Under the pieces are notes generated by a model. It did not search any database and had not been told where the DNA came from. It was given only the letters and a program-made list of their open reading frames with translations. Below, one piece after another: positions 48,031 to 59,675 of a DNA stretch of 64,000 bases (the first letter of the stretch is position 1; every line of letters begins with the position of its first letter). This DNA comes from Allomyces arbusculus (lineage: Eukaryota > Blastocladiomycota > Blastocladiomycetes > Blastocladiales > Blastocladiaceae). A program made the translations under genes and the position numbers. The stretch is taken from positions 124,001-188,000 of the forward strand of contig JADHYV010000007.1 of assembly GCA_027604705.1 (NCBI GenBank), in the 5' to 3' direction.

Positions 48031-48237
48031 TCTCACTTCACTTCGTCCGCTACACTTCGCATCCTGCCACATCTGCAGTTTCCCTCGTGAAGCTCATCTT
48101 CATCCGAACGGGAAGAGCGCCACGGGTGCTTTGTACTTGCAACGCGGACGGTGCCTGTCGCCCAGGAAATGCATGCGGAGCGATGAGCAACAGGAATGAG
48201 CATCGACGTGAATTGTATCATTACGTCAATTCGATCT

Positions 48238-50682
48238 TTAATAATAATCGCACCAATCCCAAACGCTGCCAAGAATCCCTTGAGGCCGAAGCGCTGCCAA
48301 CATCGCTTCCAGCGGCTCTTTGAGCCGCAGAGAAACGGTATCCATGAGGATCACCTCGACGCGATACGGTGATGCTGGCTTGGACTGAGGAATTAGCTCG
48401 ACCTCCTCCACCTTGTCCCCATCGACTTGGCTCACAACGTCACGCACTGCCTTGACACCAACACCAGCAATCACGCCAATCCCCTTGGCCAGCTCGTCCA
48501 CCGCCACGCGCATATCGTCAACATGCAGGACGTGAATTCTGAGTTGCGTGGCCAGCTTACCCTCCGACCAACCGTCCGTGGTGAGAAGAGTGCGCCAAAC
48601 CGGGTGCCCTTGACGGTACGGGAACACGAGCACGTCGGTATAGTCGCTCCGCCGCCCCTCAATTTCATCGGCGGTCACCGTTTCGATATTATCGCGCATG
48701 GCAAGTTCCTCGAGAACATCAATGTGAATTCGATTCACCTTGACATGCCGCGCGTTTTTCGGAATTTCCAACGCATATTCGTCGGCGTGCTCCCATAGTG
48801 TCGTTACGCGCAGCACGTTTGGCGGATCAACTTGAAAGAGCACCTGCATGGGCGCTGACAGATCCGTGACGCCGTGGAGCTTGGGCAACTGATTGGTCCA
48901 ATCAATCGACACGGGTGGCAGTTCGAGCACAGCCAGGTGTGGTAGCGCATCGAGTGCCAAGTTCGACACACCAATTTCCTCTTCAGTCGTCACAATGACG
49001 AGCGACGTGATGGTTGCCCAAGGAATAGTGTCCACGGGATCGTCCGTGACCACGTTCAAAACGAGCGATTCAAGCTGCGGTACCGCAATAACGGCGGCCA
49101 CTTCTTCAACATGGTGGTTGTCCACACCGAGCTTGGTCAGCACCGAAAACTGAATGGGGGAAGAGGGGGCTCGATCCTCGTCAATGCTGCATTCTCGAAG
49201 GACGAGATGGACGAGACGCGGTGAGGTTGTTGCCAAATGGGCAAGAAGGGCTCGTGGTACAGAGAGGTTGCAGAAGGTGACTTTCAAGAGACTGGGCAGC
49301 ACAGGAATAAGAGGCATGCTGAAGTCCAGATTCTGTGAAGTGTCTGAGCCAACCGTCTCGACGTGCAAAGTCTGCAGATCCGGCATGGCCCAATTGCGCA
49401 GAGGAACATGGCCCGCAATCATGATGCGCAATACCGAGGGCGACGCGGAGAGGTGGCGCAAGGCCGGCCAGGCGAGCACGGGCAGTGGTGCATCGTCTGC
49501 ATCGACGCTGCATTCTTTTGACAAGAGCACGAGTTCGCGCAGAGTGCCAGAGACTGCGTGGAGTCGGTGAGAGACGAGATCAATTGTGACACCCGCAGGT
49601 GAATGCAACTTTAGGACTTGAAGCAACGGAGCGTGAGGCAGCGCACAAATGGGAGTTTGTGCCGGGTTCTCGCCAGGCGCCGGCCAACAACCAATGAACC
49701 GCTCCAGCTTCACATTCAACTGGCGTAACTTTGGCAACTTGAGCATGTCGGCCAGCTGATTCCAGTCATTTTGTAGAACGCACATACTGAGCGACGTCAA
49801 ACGCTCAGCGACAGACTGCAGACCCAAAACGAGCAGATTGTGGGGCAATGTGAGTTTGGGCAGCTGCAACTCGGTCAGGTTCACAAACTGCTTGGCCAAT
49901 ACAGCAATGACAGTGAGAAAGCAGTCGGCAAACTTGAGCATTTTTTCCGTGAATGAATTGTCAGCAAGCACGACAGACCGCACTGCAGTTGCTGGAAGCA
50001 AGAGGCCAGTACCGATGTCGTTCCTGACTCGGTAGGCGACCCGAAAGGTGGAATCGATGAGATCGTCGTCGGCTGACCCGTCCTTATTGCTCACTATGTC
50101 AAAAGCGAACAGGAAAGTGCGGGTCCGGGGCGAGAAATAGTCGACCAAGGCATGTGTGCGCATGCGATGCGGTAGTGGTTGACACTTGGCGGGTCGAAGA
50201 ACAACTGGGACGTGCCATCCAGGCAAGACAGTGTCGATGATGTGCTGGAAGTCACGGCAAGTGCGACGCAGAGCAGCAAGAGGAGCCACGGACGAGGCTT
50301 GTGTCACGTCGAGGCACCCATTCGGAGTCGTATTGCGCTTGTCGGACAGGATGAGCTGCTTGACAATCAAGAGCAGAATTTCGGTGGGCAGGTCAGCCAG
50401 ACTTGGGCAATGGGTCGAGCTGGTCGATGCGGCCTTGGCAGCAAACATTTGTAGAATGGTTTTGGCGCCTTGCGGCAGCGAATGCGGCGAGTGCCCCCGC
50501 TGGGTGGATCGGTATGCCATGGTGCAAGCGAGCAACCGCCAGAGCCAAGAGAGTCCTGTTGTTAAGGATGTTTGTGGTCGGTTCGTAAAGGCTTGACTGT
50601 TCTGCCTGACCAGGCTCGGGCGAGCTGGTAAGCATGCAATCTGAAGTGCGTTCGCTCGGACGAGAACGACGTCGCGCAGCAT
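48238..50682 (-). CDS. F-box/leucine-rich protein, tandem paralogue B
   Basis: A single exon of 814 codons from the first ATG at 50682. The F-box-like part is LADLPTEILLLIVKQLI and PLAALRRTCRDFQHIIDT, then PGWHVPV as in paralogue A (QGWHLPL). The Leu-rich body matches paralogue A segment by segment, for example LTELQLPKLTLPHNLLVLGL and RLVHLVLRECSI. The end is GSVWDWCDYY. The ~100 residues before the F-box have no counterpart in paralogue A, so translation more likely begins at an internal Met such as 50520 or later. Probable SCF substrate receptor by analogy (inference). No introns. Confidence 0.78.
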   Translation of the reverse strand: MLRDVVLVRANALQIACLPARPSLVRQNSQAFTNRPQTSLTTGLSWLWRLLACTMAYRSTQRGHSPHSLPQGAKTILQMFAAKAASTSSTHCPSLADLPTEILLLIVKQLILSDKRNTTPNGCLDVTQASSVAPLAALRRTCRDFQHIIDTVLPGWHVPVVLRPAKCQPLPHRMRTHALVDYFSPRTRTFLFAFDIVSNKDGSADDDLIDSTFRVAYRVRNDIGTGLLLPATAVRSVVLADNSFTEKMLKFADCFLTVIAVLAKQFVNLTELQLPKLTLPHNLLVLGLQSVAERLTSLSMCVLQNDWNQLADMLKLPKLRQLNVKLERFIGCWPAPGENPAQTPICALPHAPLLQVLKLHSPAGVTIDLVSHRLHAVSGTLRELVLLSKECSVDADDAPLPVLAWPALRHLSASPSVLRIMIAGHVPLRNWAMPDLQTLHVETVGSDTSQNLDFSMPLIPVLPSLLKVTFCNLSVPRALLAHLATTSPRLVHLVLRECSIDEDRAPSSPIQFSVLTKLGVDNHHVEEVAAVIAVPQLESLVLNVVTDDPVDTIPWATITSLVIVTTEEEIGVSNLALDALPHLAVLELPPVSIDWTNQLPKLHGVTDLSAPMQVLFQVDPPNVLRVTTLWEHADEYALEIPKNARHVKVNRIHIDVLEELAMRDNIETVTADEIEGRRSDYTDVLVFPYRQGHPVWRTLLTTDGWSEGKLATQLRIHVLHVDDMRVAVDELAKGIGVIAGVGVKAVRDVVSQVDGDKVEEVELIPQSKPASPYRVEVILMDTVSLRLKEPLEAMLAALRPQGILGSVWDWCDYY

Positions 50683-51075
50683 AGTGGGGCGGCCGTGCTG
50701 GGTTTTGATGAATTAATGACAGATCAATTTCAAGTGGAAAACAGAATAGAGAGCAGTATGCACTGCTACAGCGCCATGACAACGCATGACGGCCACGTGT
50801 GGATAGATTGCCCTCGCATGCGAAAAAGCAGACGACGTTGCTGACACGACTGCACATTGATCACTACAGGCCGCTACGCTCTAATGAACCCAAAAAACCA
50901 ACCGTCGCAGCCACACCGCAAGAAACTTTGTCGCGCCAGCATGCGCCGGACCGGGTACGTTTGGTAAACTGCCGTTCTTGACCGTCATGATCACTTTCAT
51001 GGCCACATCTCACAGTGGCTGGGCCACTCTTGAGATCGGACAACTGTTACGCAGCAGAACGATTGCTGCGTCAGT
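50683..51075. other. Spacer upstream of paralogue B
   Basis: About 390 bases, A/T-richer than the window average. No gene seen; it presumably carries the promoter of paralogue B. Confidence 0.4.
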
Positions 51076-51480
51076 TCAGCCAAGCATGGGCAGCAGCATC
51101 ATCTGTCTGCAAATTGATAACATCTGGTAATGTCGCTCTACGCCGCTGATGCTCAGCGAAGTAAGTAGCAATTTGCGCACCAAGAATGTCGACGACTTGC
51201 AAGAGGAAAAACAATCAACGAAAACTGCTTTTCGAGAAAGGCCGACTTCATGCAAAAATCCGCACACAAGCAGCTTCAGGTTGAGCGTAGCAAAATTGAA
51301 TTGCAATACCTGCTTGAAGTCTCCCGGGACCGCAGGTTCATTGATTTTGATATCGACCAGCAACGGTACACGCTTCCGATCCCCATTTGATGCTGTCCCA
51401 GCCCCGCAAACGACGTGATTGCTTGGCCAGAACGTATCTAGCGTAACCGCGCCTTGCAATACGGAGGCCGGCACCTGGGC
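51076..51480 (-). pseudogene. F-box family C-terminal remnant
   Basis: The minus-strand frame contains KRVPLLVDIKINEPAVPGDF, then KQVLQFNFATLNLKLLVCGF. It matches the stretch KRLPLLVDVVLKEPAILLD and its continuation in the neighbouring decayed copy, and more loosely the PLLPVDVILEESVSL region near the end of the intact paralogues. Only this short 3' piece survives. Confidence 0.6.
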
Positions 51481-51719
51481 TTGGTCAGATTGATTACGGG
51501 ACTAACTGTTCGAGATTTAAAATTGGTGGTGGCCTGACTTGTTCATGTTACGTTCAAGTGACGCCGCCAGCCACGTCCAGAATTCGGAGCCCATTTTTCT
51601 GGCACATGATGCCACTGAAAATTTCCACATTTTCCAAATTGTCCAGGTATGAATGTGCGCGCACTGTTGTTACCAAAGCGAACAGGAAACAAACCAAGCA
51701 CGACATTAACAAGTGACGC

Positions 51720-53498
51720 AAGAAACAATGAGAACCACACTTCACAAGGAATCGGCCTCCTCCAAGTCTGTGCTCACAAAAAACTTCGGATCGAGGGTAG
51801 CAAGCTTAGATTCCAAGACCTGCTCTCAGTCCAACAGGATCGCAGGTTCCTTGAGTACCACATCGACCAGCAATGGCAATCGCTTCTGATCCTCGCTCAG
51901 TGCCGTCCTGGCGCCAATAAACGCCGCGATTCCTTGACCAATTCGTCCACCGCAACAGCAACTCTGTCCACCCGCACAACATGTACGACCAGCTGCTTGG
52001 CAAGCGGGAGACGAATCCTCGCGACAGGGTCCCCAAGGAGAAGCCAAATTAAGTGCGCCTGATAGAAATCAACCGTGAGTGGGTCCGAAAGGCCAAATTT
52101 ATCCACGATTGCGTGGGCCGCCACGACTTTCGTCGCGGGTCGGCGCGACAAGGCAGCAAGTAGTGTCACATGCATGCGTGTTGGACGGACTGCACAACTT
52201 CAGGAACGACGAGCACAGTTTAGTCTTGGGAGTTACATAATTGAGCGCAACCTCGTGCGTCGCCCTGGGCGCCGAAATGTCGCCAAGGTGGATGGCGGCG
52301 CCGTCAAGGACGTGACATCCTGCAGAGCCGTGACCCATCCTCCAAACAGCGCTGGGAGCACCAGTGTCGTCAATCGCAGCAAAGCGCCCACCACACGACC
52401 GGAAATCAGTATCTTGTTCTTTCCTTCATTTGGGTCTTGAACATGAGCATGGTAATCGTCGTCCATGGTATGGTGCTCACGTGCGTTCGATTCGCCGTAT
52501 AGACTGTAAGAGCGTGGAGCTGTGGGGCCATGAGAGCACCCCCAAGCCATTCAATCTTGGCAGCATGCGCGACCAGATTGAAGAGCACCGGGAATACGGC
52601 AGGGGCCGTGGGAAATGGACCAGAAAGCGAGCAGCCAAGGAGAGAAAGGCGGAGAAGACGTGGTAAAGCAGTAGCAACTTGAAGCAAGCGCGCATCCGTG
52701 ACTTAAACCCCACCCAACGTGAGACTCGTGCACAAGAGTTCAGGAAATGCAGGCAGAGTGTTGGATCCAAGACAGACAAGTACGATTCGGTGCATTTGTC
52801 GCACAGACAAGTTCCAGTTCCACATCGAGTCGTTGAAGATCTGGTCAGAAGAGGCTGGCCATAACAAGCTCATTCCATTCCGAGTTCTCGACACGGAAAG
52901 AAAGTGACGTTAGCCTCCCACGGAGGGGCACAAAGGCCTCGAGGAGCATTGCTGCACGAACCAGGTCAAGTGTGAATAGTCGGTTCAACGTGGGTCGTCA
53001 GTCAGTGCAGCCAGGTTCAGACGAGCAAAAATGTGACGGAGAACAGCGTGCACTTTGCCCTTACAATAGAAATTCATGATTTCGTGCGCGACAGAATCAA
53101 CATCTCACGCGAATAAGATGCGCGCGTGCAGTGACAACTTTGGTGATGTGAATCAAGCAATGGGGACTGGAAGAACCAGTGCTTGTGTAGTCAAATTGTG
53201 GCACACCGACGTCCATGCCCAACTTCCGAGTGCAAGTGCCAGTTCCAATGCCGACGGTCACGGCATGGAAATCAAGTTTCGATCTGGAGGAATACACTCC
53301 AAGCGGCAGATGCCAGCCGCGCACGACCAGTTCGACGGCAATGTACCATGCACGACACGTATTGCGCAGTGCTGCAAGGGTTGGCGCCACAGGAGACTGA
53401 ATCGCGTCGGGGTGACTGAGCGGCGTGAAGAACTGTTTGCCATCGTGGACGAGATGTTCGGCAACCAGGCGCAGTATATCAACGGGTAAGTTGACCAT
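51720..53498 (-). pseudogene. Decayed full-length F-box family copy
   Basis: Read on the minus strand, pieces appear in the right order in different frames. The N-terminal F-box part is at 53498-53100 (LPVDILRLVAEHLVH, ALRNTCRAWYIAVELV, GWHLPL). A middle piece at ~52690-52410 has LPRLLRLSLLGCSLSGPFPT. Then comes LLRLTTLVLPALFGGWVTAL (~52400) and a C-terminal part at ~52175-51770 (TLLAALSRRPATKVVAAHAI, HLIWLLLGDPVARIRLPLAK, VHVVRVDRVAVAVDELVKE). Each aligns with the corresponding part of paralogues A and B. Several frame changes and stops make it non-functional. It represents a third gene-length member of the array. Confidence 0.75.
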
Positions 53499-53857
53499 GT
53501 TGGGCCGCGCGTTGCAGACTGTGGCAAATGGTACTAGAGTTGCGGAAGGGCATGGCCGGTGGTACTTCTGCTGCTGTCGCGATGACGACGAGGATAGTGC
53601 GGTCGCAGGTCATAGCTCATTCGTTGGCGCGGGAAAAAAAGACGCAGAGTCCAATTCGAAGGTGGTGAGTGCTAAGAGAGCCATTTTGCGTTGGCAAGAC
53701 CACAGTATGCGGTGAGTCCTTAGAAAAACTCAAAAAAATCAGCGTGCAATCCTAGCAGCATACAGGGCTCTGCTGTCTCTACAGAAATCAAGCAAAGCGC
53801 GGCAAAATGCCAAAAACAAGAGCCCTCTGGACAAGAAAGGATGACACAACCTGATTT

Positions 53858-53903
53858 GACGCGACACGGCACAACACGACACGACGCGACACGACGCGAC
53901 CTC
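53858..53903. repeat. Pentameric satellite-like repeat (CGACA/CGACG)
   Basis: About nine imperfect units of CGACA, CGACG or a near variant lie just downstream of the stop codon of the gene at 53947-57185, between that gene and the F-box pseudogene. Confidence 0.8.
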
Positions 53904-53946
53904 ACGTCGTTTCACTCCATACTACAAACATCCTCACACCACGCCC

Positions 53947-56900
53947 TCAGCGCCACACGGGCACTGAAGACCGGTTGCGCCGCGACGCGGCCGACCCCGT
54001 CGACGACACTGATGACCGCCGGGATAGTACCGCGGCCGACGGTGGCATCGCCATACTGCTGGTGCGCGAATTGGGAGGGGTTGCGGCGCGCACGACCACG
54101 GGCCCCGTAGGCCGGAACGGCGGGTTCCCCAAGGATCCCGTCACGACCATAGACACGGGCCGGCGCACGGGGCGCACACCGATCCCGCCGGCGCGAGCCA
54201 ATGGCGGTGTATCTGGCCGCGACGTCGAAAAGGTGGGCGTGGTCGGGCGCGACCGCGCGCGCGAGTGCGGTGGTGGCACGGCGAGAGTGGACCAGGATGA
54301 GGTCGATGAGGAAGGGGATGACGGGGACGGGCGCTGAATAGACCCGGCACCCCGAGCGACGACATCGCCGTCCGCATCCGACTTGGCGCCGGTCTCTGGT
54401 GCCGGGGACGACGGCGCCGCAGGGAGCGGTTTCCCGCCGGCGACGGGCGTGACGGGCGGCGTGACCGGGTCGGTGCCGTCGGTCGCGTTCTTGTTGAGCG
54501 CGCGCGACAGCTCGGCCTCGACGCGGTCGAGCACGTGCTCAATGACGGTACGAATCGAAGTGCAGTCGCCGCGCAAAACCACGTCCGAGACGGACGCGAC
54601 CAGGTCCGTGTCGGGCAGCGATGCCATGGACGCGCGCAGCACGCGTTGACGTGATACGGCCACAGCAATCGCGGCCGTCGTGGCTGGGTCGAGGACCAGG
54701 TCAGTCGATGTCGACGACGTAGACGCGGCAGCTGTCGGCGACTTGGGCGGAAGAGGCGGCGGAACTGGTGATTGCGGGGTCGGCGGTGGGGGCGGAGGGA
54801 CAAGAGGGGACATGGGCGGCTCCGGGAAGACTGTGGCCGAGGGTGGCATGACGGGTAACGGGGGCATGGGTGGAATCGGCTCGCCGAGCGCCGACGCGGC
54901 GGGCGGCGCATACAAATGGAGCAAGTGGCCAGGGCGCAGCGTGAGAGGGGGCACGGCGCCGAGTGACCGTGCGCGGCGGTGCCGGGACACGGCCGTGGGC
55001 AACGGCGATGGCGGCGGGCGGATGGGGCGGAGCGACGGCGACGTCTGCACCGACGCTGACGGTTTCGACTCGGCGGTTACTTCGTTCGTATCGTCATCGT
55101 CCGTATCGTTCCCGTTTTCAGACCGAGTCGAGGCCGACGAGCTGTCGAACAGAACCTCCACCTTGGGCAACTCCGTTCCGACGCCGTCCTCCTTGCCATC
55201 CGCGCGTGCATGCTCGCTGCCGCCACGGCCGCGGCCCGAGACAAATGTCGACGACGACTCGGTCGGCGACGCCGGCGTCGGACTCGTGCACGACCGGTCC
55301 TCGGCCTCCTCACCAATCGTCGACAAATCGCCCTTGCCCTCCACCACCTTGCTCTTCTCGTCGTCGTCGCCCATGGCCTGCTTGAGCTCATCAGCACGCG
55401 CGCGGCCCGGCACGGGCGACGCGGCCGTGACCCGCTCCGCGGCCCCAACGGGCAACTCGGCTACGAGCGCATCCTGGAGCGCCTGCATATCGCGCATCTG
55501 GTCTAGCACGCCGCGCAACACCGCGCGCATTTGCGTGAGTTCGCGCTTGAGTTCGGCCTCTTGCGCGACCTCGGACCGCAGCAAGTCGCGCAACGTGGTC
55601 ATTTCCTCGTTGAGCGCCTGCACGTCGTGCGCAGCAAGCAGCGCGCGCGGTGGGGCCGCCGGACCCGTCCATGCACCACCATCGAAATGCACGTGCTGCT
55701 GCTGATGCCTCCGCATCGACCGGTTCGACGCACGCCGCGTAAGCTGTGGTGGCGCGCCGACCACCGACGCGACCGAGGCCCGCCGGTGCCGGCTACTGCT
55801 GCTCACCGTCTGGTCATTGCCGCCCGTAGTTGTCGTAGTCGTCGTCGTCGTCGTCGTCGTCTGCGCGGCACCGTACCCAAACGCCGAAAAGAACCCGCGC
55901 GCAAACTGCATGTAACCAGGCGGACTCGAGGGCGCGTCGCCCGTGACCGACGCGCGGCGCGAGTTTGGGCTGGACATGGGTGGCGACGACGCAGCAGCGG
56001 CTACCGGTGCGTGCCGCGACCCTTGTGCCCAGTCGGTCGGCGGGACACTGCGCGTCGGCATTTCTGGGACCCACCGGCGCGTGCGGCGCGACGTGGTGCG
56101 CCGGCGTGTCGACGGCCCAGGGGCACTAGAGCTCACGTCCGACTCGGAGCCGCTCGAGCTACTCGCCCACGCGCCACCATCATCCGACGCGGACGCGAGA
56201 TCGTCGTCGGACACGAGATAATCGTCATCGTCCGTCCTCGCGCGCGCCGGATCGTCGCCGTACGCGTGCATCCCGTACGGCAAGTGCGGCCACGGTACGG
56301 GCACCGTATGGTCGTGGTCGTACTGCGGGTGCCAGTCGCTACTATCCGTGCCTCGTTCATCCTCGTCATGTCCAAACGACGCGCGCCTCCTGGAGAACCG
56401 GAACGCCGCGTCGCGCCCACCGCGATGTCGTTTTCCATAGTGCAGTGGCGGCACACCGCGCCCGTCGCCCGGGTGCGCGGGCGCGCGGAACCGGTCGAGC
56501 GCTGGCGCGAGCGGTGGCGACGCGCGCGCGACGCGACGGACCGCGGCGGTGCGGTGCCGGTGCCGCCGCCGGTGCGCAGACCGCGCGCGCGCCTCGGCAA
56601 TCGCCACGGTCCAGACATCGCTGTCTGACTCGTCGTACGCGTGAGCGGCGCGGTGTGGCGCCACGAGGTGTGGCCGCACGCGTGAAGGGGGCGGGCCGAG
56701 CGCGGCGGCGAGAACGGTGCGCGTGACGTGCGCGAGCTCGCGGCGCAAGTGGCGACGGTAGAGCGCGTGCAAGTGCCGCGAGATCAGGAACGAGACGACG
56801 CCTGGGGTTGGCGAGGAACGGAACGGAACGACACGGTCAGCGCCTGCTCTGGGTCCAAACGAGTCCGCACGCCATGAACCGGCATAGAACAGAAGAAACT

Positions 56901-57185
56901 GGACGCACCCAGCACGGGCACCGCCGCCATGGCCAGCGCGAGTGCCACGAGCCAGTACCGCCGCTGCACGCGGTGCAGACCGTGCGCGAGCGCGGCTTGC
57001 ACGGCCGCACCGCCGCCGGCTGCCGATGCGGCAGCGCTCGCGGCAGCGGCGACGGCAGCAAGTGTCGGGTCCGTGGTGGAGCCAGCCGCGCTCGGGGTGC
57101 CAAACAGCAGCGACCATAGCAGTGCGGCTTTACTGGCGCTGCTCAGGCCGGCCGCGCCGCCAGAGCCGGCGGGCGGCGTCGCCAT
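53947..57185 (-). CDS. Large single-span membrane protein with coiled coil and low-complexity tail
   Basis: Exons 57185-56861 and 56801-53947 (minus strand) give 1059 residues. The first ~70 residues are Ala-rich, then YWLVALALAMAAVPVLGASS is one membrane helix. FLISRHLHALYRRHLRRELA follows just after. A long Arg/His/Asp-rich stretch leads to a coiled coil near residues 500-560 (ALNEEMTTLRDLLRSEVAQE, AELKRELTQMRAVLRGVLDQ). The remainder is acidic/Ser-rich, then Pro-rich (PPPPPPTPQSPVPPPLPPKS), with a short helix near NKNATDGTD. I do not recognise the family. The intron is inferred from a GTTTGG donor and a CCCCAG acceptor with matching phase; the donor is weak, so the junction is less certain than others. 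Confidence 0.6.
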
Positions 57186-58491
57186 GAGTCGTCGTCGTCA
57201 GTCGGCGCGTTCACGGCGTAGAATCGGCAGTTGGAGCGACTTGTCGGCAGCGGCCACTTTGCCGCATGGGCGGGCGGCTGGGGCGCAGCAGTGTCGTTGG
57301 CTCGTGCCGCGATGGTGCAGCGGGTCGACAGCGTGAACGGACGCGGAGAGAGCGCGGCAGCGCGCCCGAGAGTCGCGAGCAACCGTGTCGCCCTTGCTGC
57401 GGTCGTCGTGGTTGTCGTGTTCGAGGACGGAGGCAGGATGGAGCGCGCTCGTTGGAGTGGATGTTCCATTTCCACAGTCGCCACGGTCTGTGTCTGGCGT
57501 TTGGCGTTTCGGCACAAGATGAAAAAACAGAGCCCGGGATTCGTGTGCGTCATGACCGCAAATCCCGGATCGTTGACATCATCGAAGAATTCCAGACCCC
57601 AAACCCCGAACCCCTCTTGTGTCGCGGGCTCCATCATGATCCATCGTGATCCATTCAGTCCATCTGCCTCTGCCAATACAGAATCCTGAAAGTACGATCC
57701 CGTGTCCCGTCTAGCGGAATCATGGACGACAATCGTTCTTGCCAGACTGCATCCTAATCCGTTTCTCCTGTCTAACAGCGCGGTTGATTATGATTTCAAC
57801 ATTTTCAATTCGAGCATCAGTAGTGTAGTGGTTAACATTCTTCCCTTCCAAGGAAGCGGCCCGGGTTCGAACCCCGGCTGATGCACTTATTGAACGAAGC
57901 GTCTTGGGTCAGTAATGTGCGCTTTTCGCTCTAGGCCGAGTCACTTTTGCCACAGGTTCTTTTCCCTCCTTGCCGCTTTCAGTTTTCCACGCACAAAAAG
58001 CAGCCAACACCTCCCCAACGTCGCTCCTTTTTCTTCTTCTCTCTGGAAAACCGGCGCAACGTCCTGCACCCTTTGGCTCTGGCCCTGCCACGCACGCGCT
58101 GCACGCTTGACCGTCCTTTGTGTGCCTGGTCCGTGCATGCTTCTTTCACAGTGTCGTCGCCGTCGTCGTCGCGACCACGCTCTGCTTTCGACCATCGTCC
58201 CCGCAGCACGACCGCGCAGCAGCGACCACCGCATGATCTCGACGACGCCCGACGACCTCTCCCTCACCAACTGACCCGCTCACTTGTTCTGTGGCCACGA
58301 TGGATCCCCCTGGCACTGCGCCATCCAACCCGCTGCACCGTCTCTGCATCCGACCACTTCTGCCAAATATCATGGCGACGCCGATCCAGCCTGCGTGAGT
58401 CGCCACACCACCAACCAACGGCTGTGCCGCAGCTGTGCCGCACCGTCTCGCTCTCCGCTCTTGTCGCCACCAAGCACGGTCCCTGCACGCC
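57186..58491. other. Intergenic region holding the tRNA
   Basis: Apart from tRNA-Gly, no gene was seen. A good GTGAGT donor at 58395 after an open frame starting at 58300 may mark a 5'-UTR intron of the next gene; it cannot be joined in phase to that gene's coding frame. Confidence 0.5.
57814..57885 (+). tRNA. tRNA-Gly (anticodon UCC)
   Basis: A complete cloverleaf can be drawn. The acceptor stem GCATCAG pairs with CTGATGC, with discriminator A at 57885. The D arm is GTGT/ACAT with loop AGTGGTTA. The anticodon stem CTTCC/GGAAG closes the seven-base loop CTTCCAA, giving anticodon TCC. The variable loop is CGGC and the T arm is CCGGG-TTCGAAC-CCCGG. There is no intron and CCA is not encoded. 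A TTTT run near 57921 may terminate Pol III. Confidence 0.97.
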
Positions 58492-59675
58492 ATGAAGAAC
58501 GAGTTTGTCGTTTTGCAGGTAGACGCGGCGCGCGCCGTGCTTGCCAAGCCAGTGACCCCAAATGAACCCGCCGGTGCGCTCTTGGTGCCCGTCGAGGAAC
58601 TCCTGGTGGTTCTGGGCATGCCCAAGGAAAATGACCCGCCGCGTGGGCGTGCACGCAACAAGTACAAGAAGCGCGCGTCGTTTACGACGCTCGACCGCGA
58701 GATGATGAAGCGCGTGCGCGTCTACATGAAGCGGCTCGCGTACGATTGGCCTAGTTTCGTGATGTGGATGCGGCGATCGCTTGGCTCACGTTTGGATCCG
58801 GTGTATTTGGCATGTAGCGAGTACGACGGGTTCGAGACACTCGCCGACCTGCAGCCGCCGCGCAAGCAGACGCTCGATATGGTGGAGCGCGCCGATTTCT
58901 TCAAGTATGTGACCGAGGATATGGGGCTCGCCCTCGACAAGGTCCCAGCAAGCCTGCGACCTGAGGTGCGTTTCGTCTCGATCATCTCCACCACATCCAG
59001 CCGCCGATACTGATCATTGAGTGGTGCCGCTTTTAGACCGACATCACGGACCTCGTCAAGCCGCTGCCGTTCACACCGCGCACACCCAAGGCCGTGCAAG
59101 AAGCCGCCTTGGCCGCGGCCGCTGCTGCCGCCGTCGCTGCATCCGAAGCACGAGCGGCCGCACCGGCTCCCGCCGCCACGCCCACCCCGGCCGCGGCCGC
59201 ACCTGCCCCACCCACCGCCCCGGCCGCGATCAGCACCAACATGGAACAGGCGACCCTCCCACCGCCCAAGCCGCTCCCGCCCAAGCGCAAGCGCGGCAGA
59301 CCGCGCAAGGCCGACGTCGAGGCTGCGCGTGCTGCCGAGGCTGCTGCTGCTGCCGCTTCTGCTGCCGCGGCCGCGGCTGCCACCGCACCAGTGCCTGCGC
59401 CTGCACCTGCAGTTGCCCCAATGCCGATGTTGTCCGCTCCGCCGATGCCCGACTTGTCGCTGCTGCCGCCCGACCCGAAAAAGCTCAAGCTCGAGCACGT
59501 GCAGGTGGATGAGTTGGGCACGCCTGTGACGGGCCAGCCCGCGCTGTTTGTGAATGTGCCGGATGCCTGGGCAGTCGAGGCGGAGCGCACGGCGCTCGAA
59601 GTGCGGCTGCGCGAGCTGGCTGCGATGCAGCAGGCGATGCAGCTCGCGCAGGCGTTTACGACGACGCCGCAGTAG
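58492..59675 (+). CDS. AT-hook protein with Ala/Pro-rich C-terminus
   Basis: Exons 58492-58965 and 59037-59675 give 370 residues. The first ~158 residues look folded and helical (FTTLDREMMKRVRVYMKRLA, DWPSFVMWMRRSLGSRLDPV, TLDMVERADFFKYVTEDMGL), but I do not recognise the domain. Exon 2 starts TDITDLVKPLPFTPRTPKAV and becomes Ala/Pro-rich. KRKRGRPRKADVE is a classic AT-hook with its GRP core. The end returns to a helical stretch (LEVRLRELAAMQQAMQLAQA). Binding to AT-rich DNA in the nucleus is likely; the wider role is unknown. The start could lie further upstream if the GTGAGT site at 58395 belongs to a coding exon, but phases do not fit. Confidence 0.7.

Noticed and set aside
55826-55860. 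(GTC)n tract as a possible CRISPR-like or satellite array
   Set aside because: It is a trinucleotide microsatellite inside a coding exon, encoding a Thr run on the minus strand.
58300-58394. Open frame followed by a strong GTGAGT donor, as a possible first coding exon of the AT-hook gene
   Set aside because: It ends in phase 2 and no acceptor near 58430-58525 continues the downstream frame. A 5'-UTR intron is more likely.
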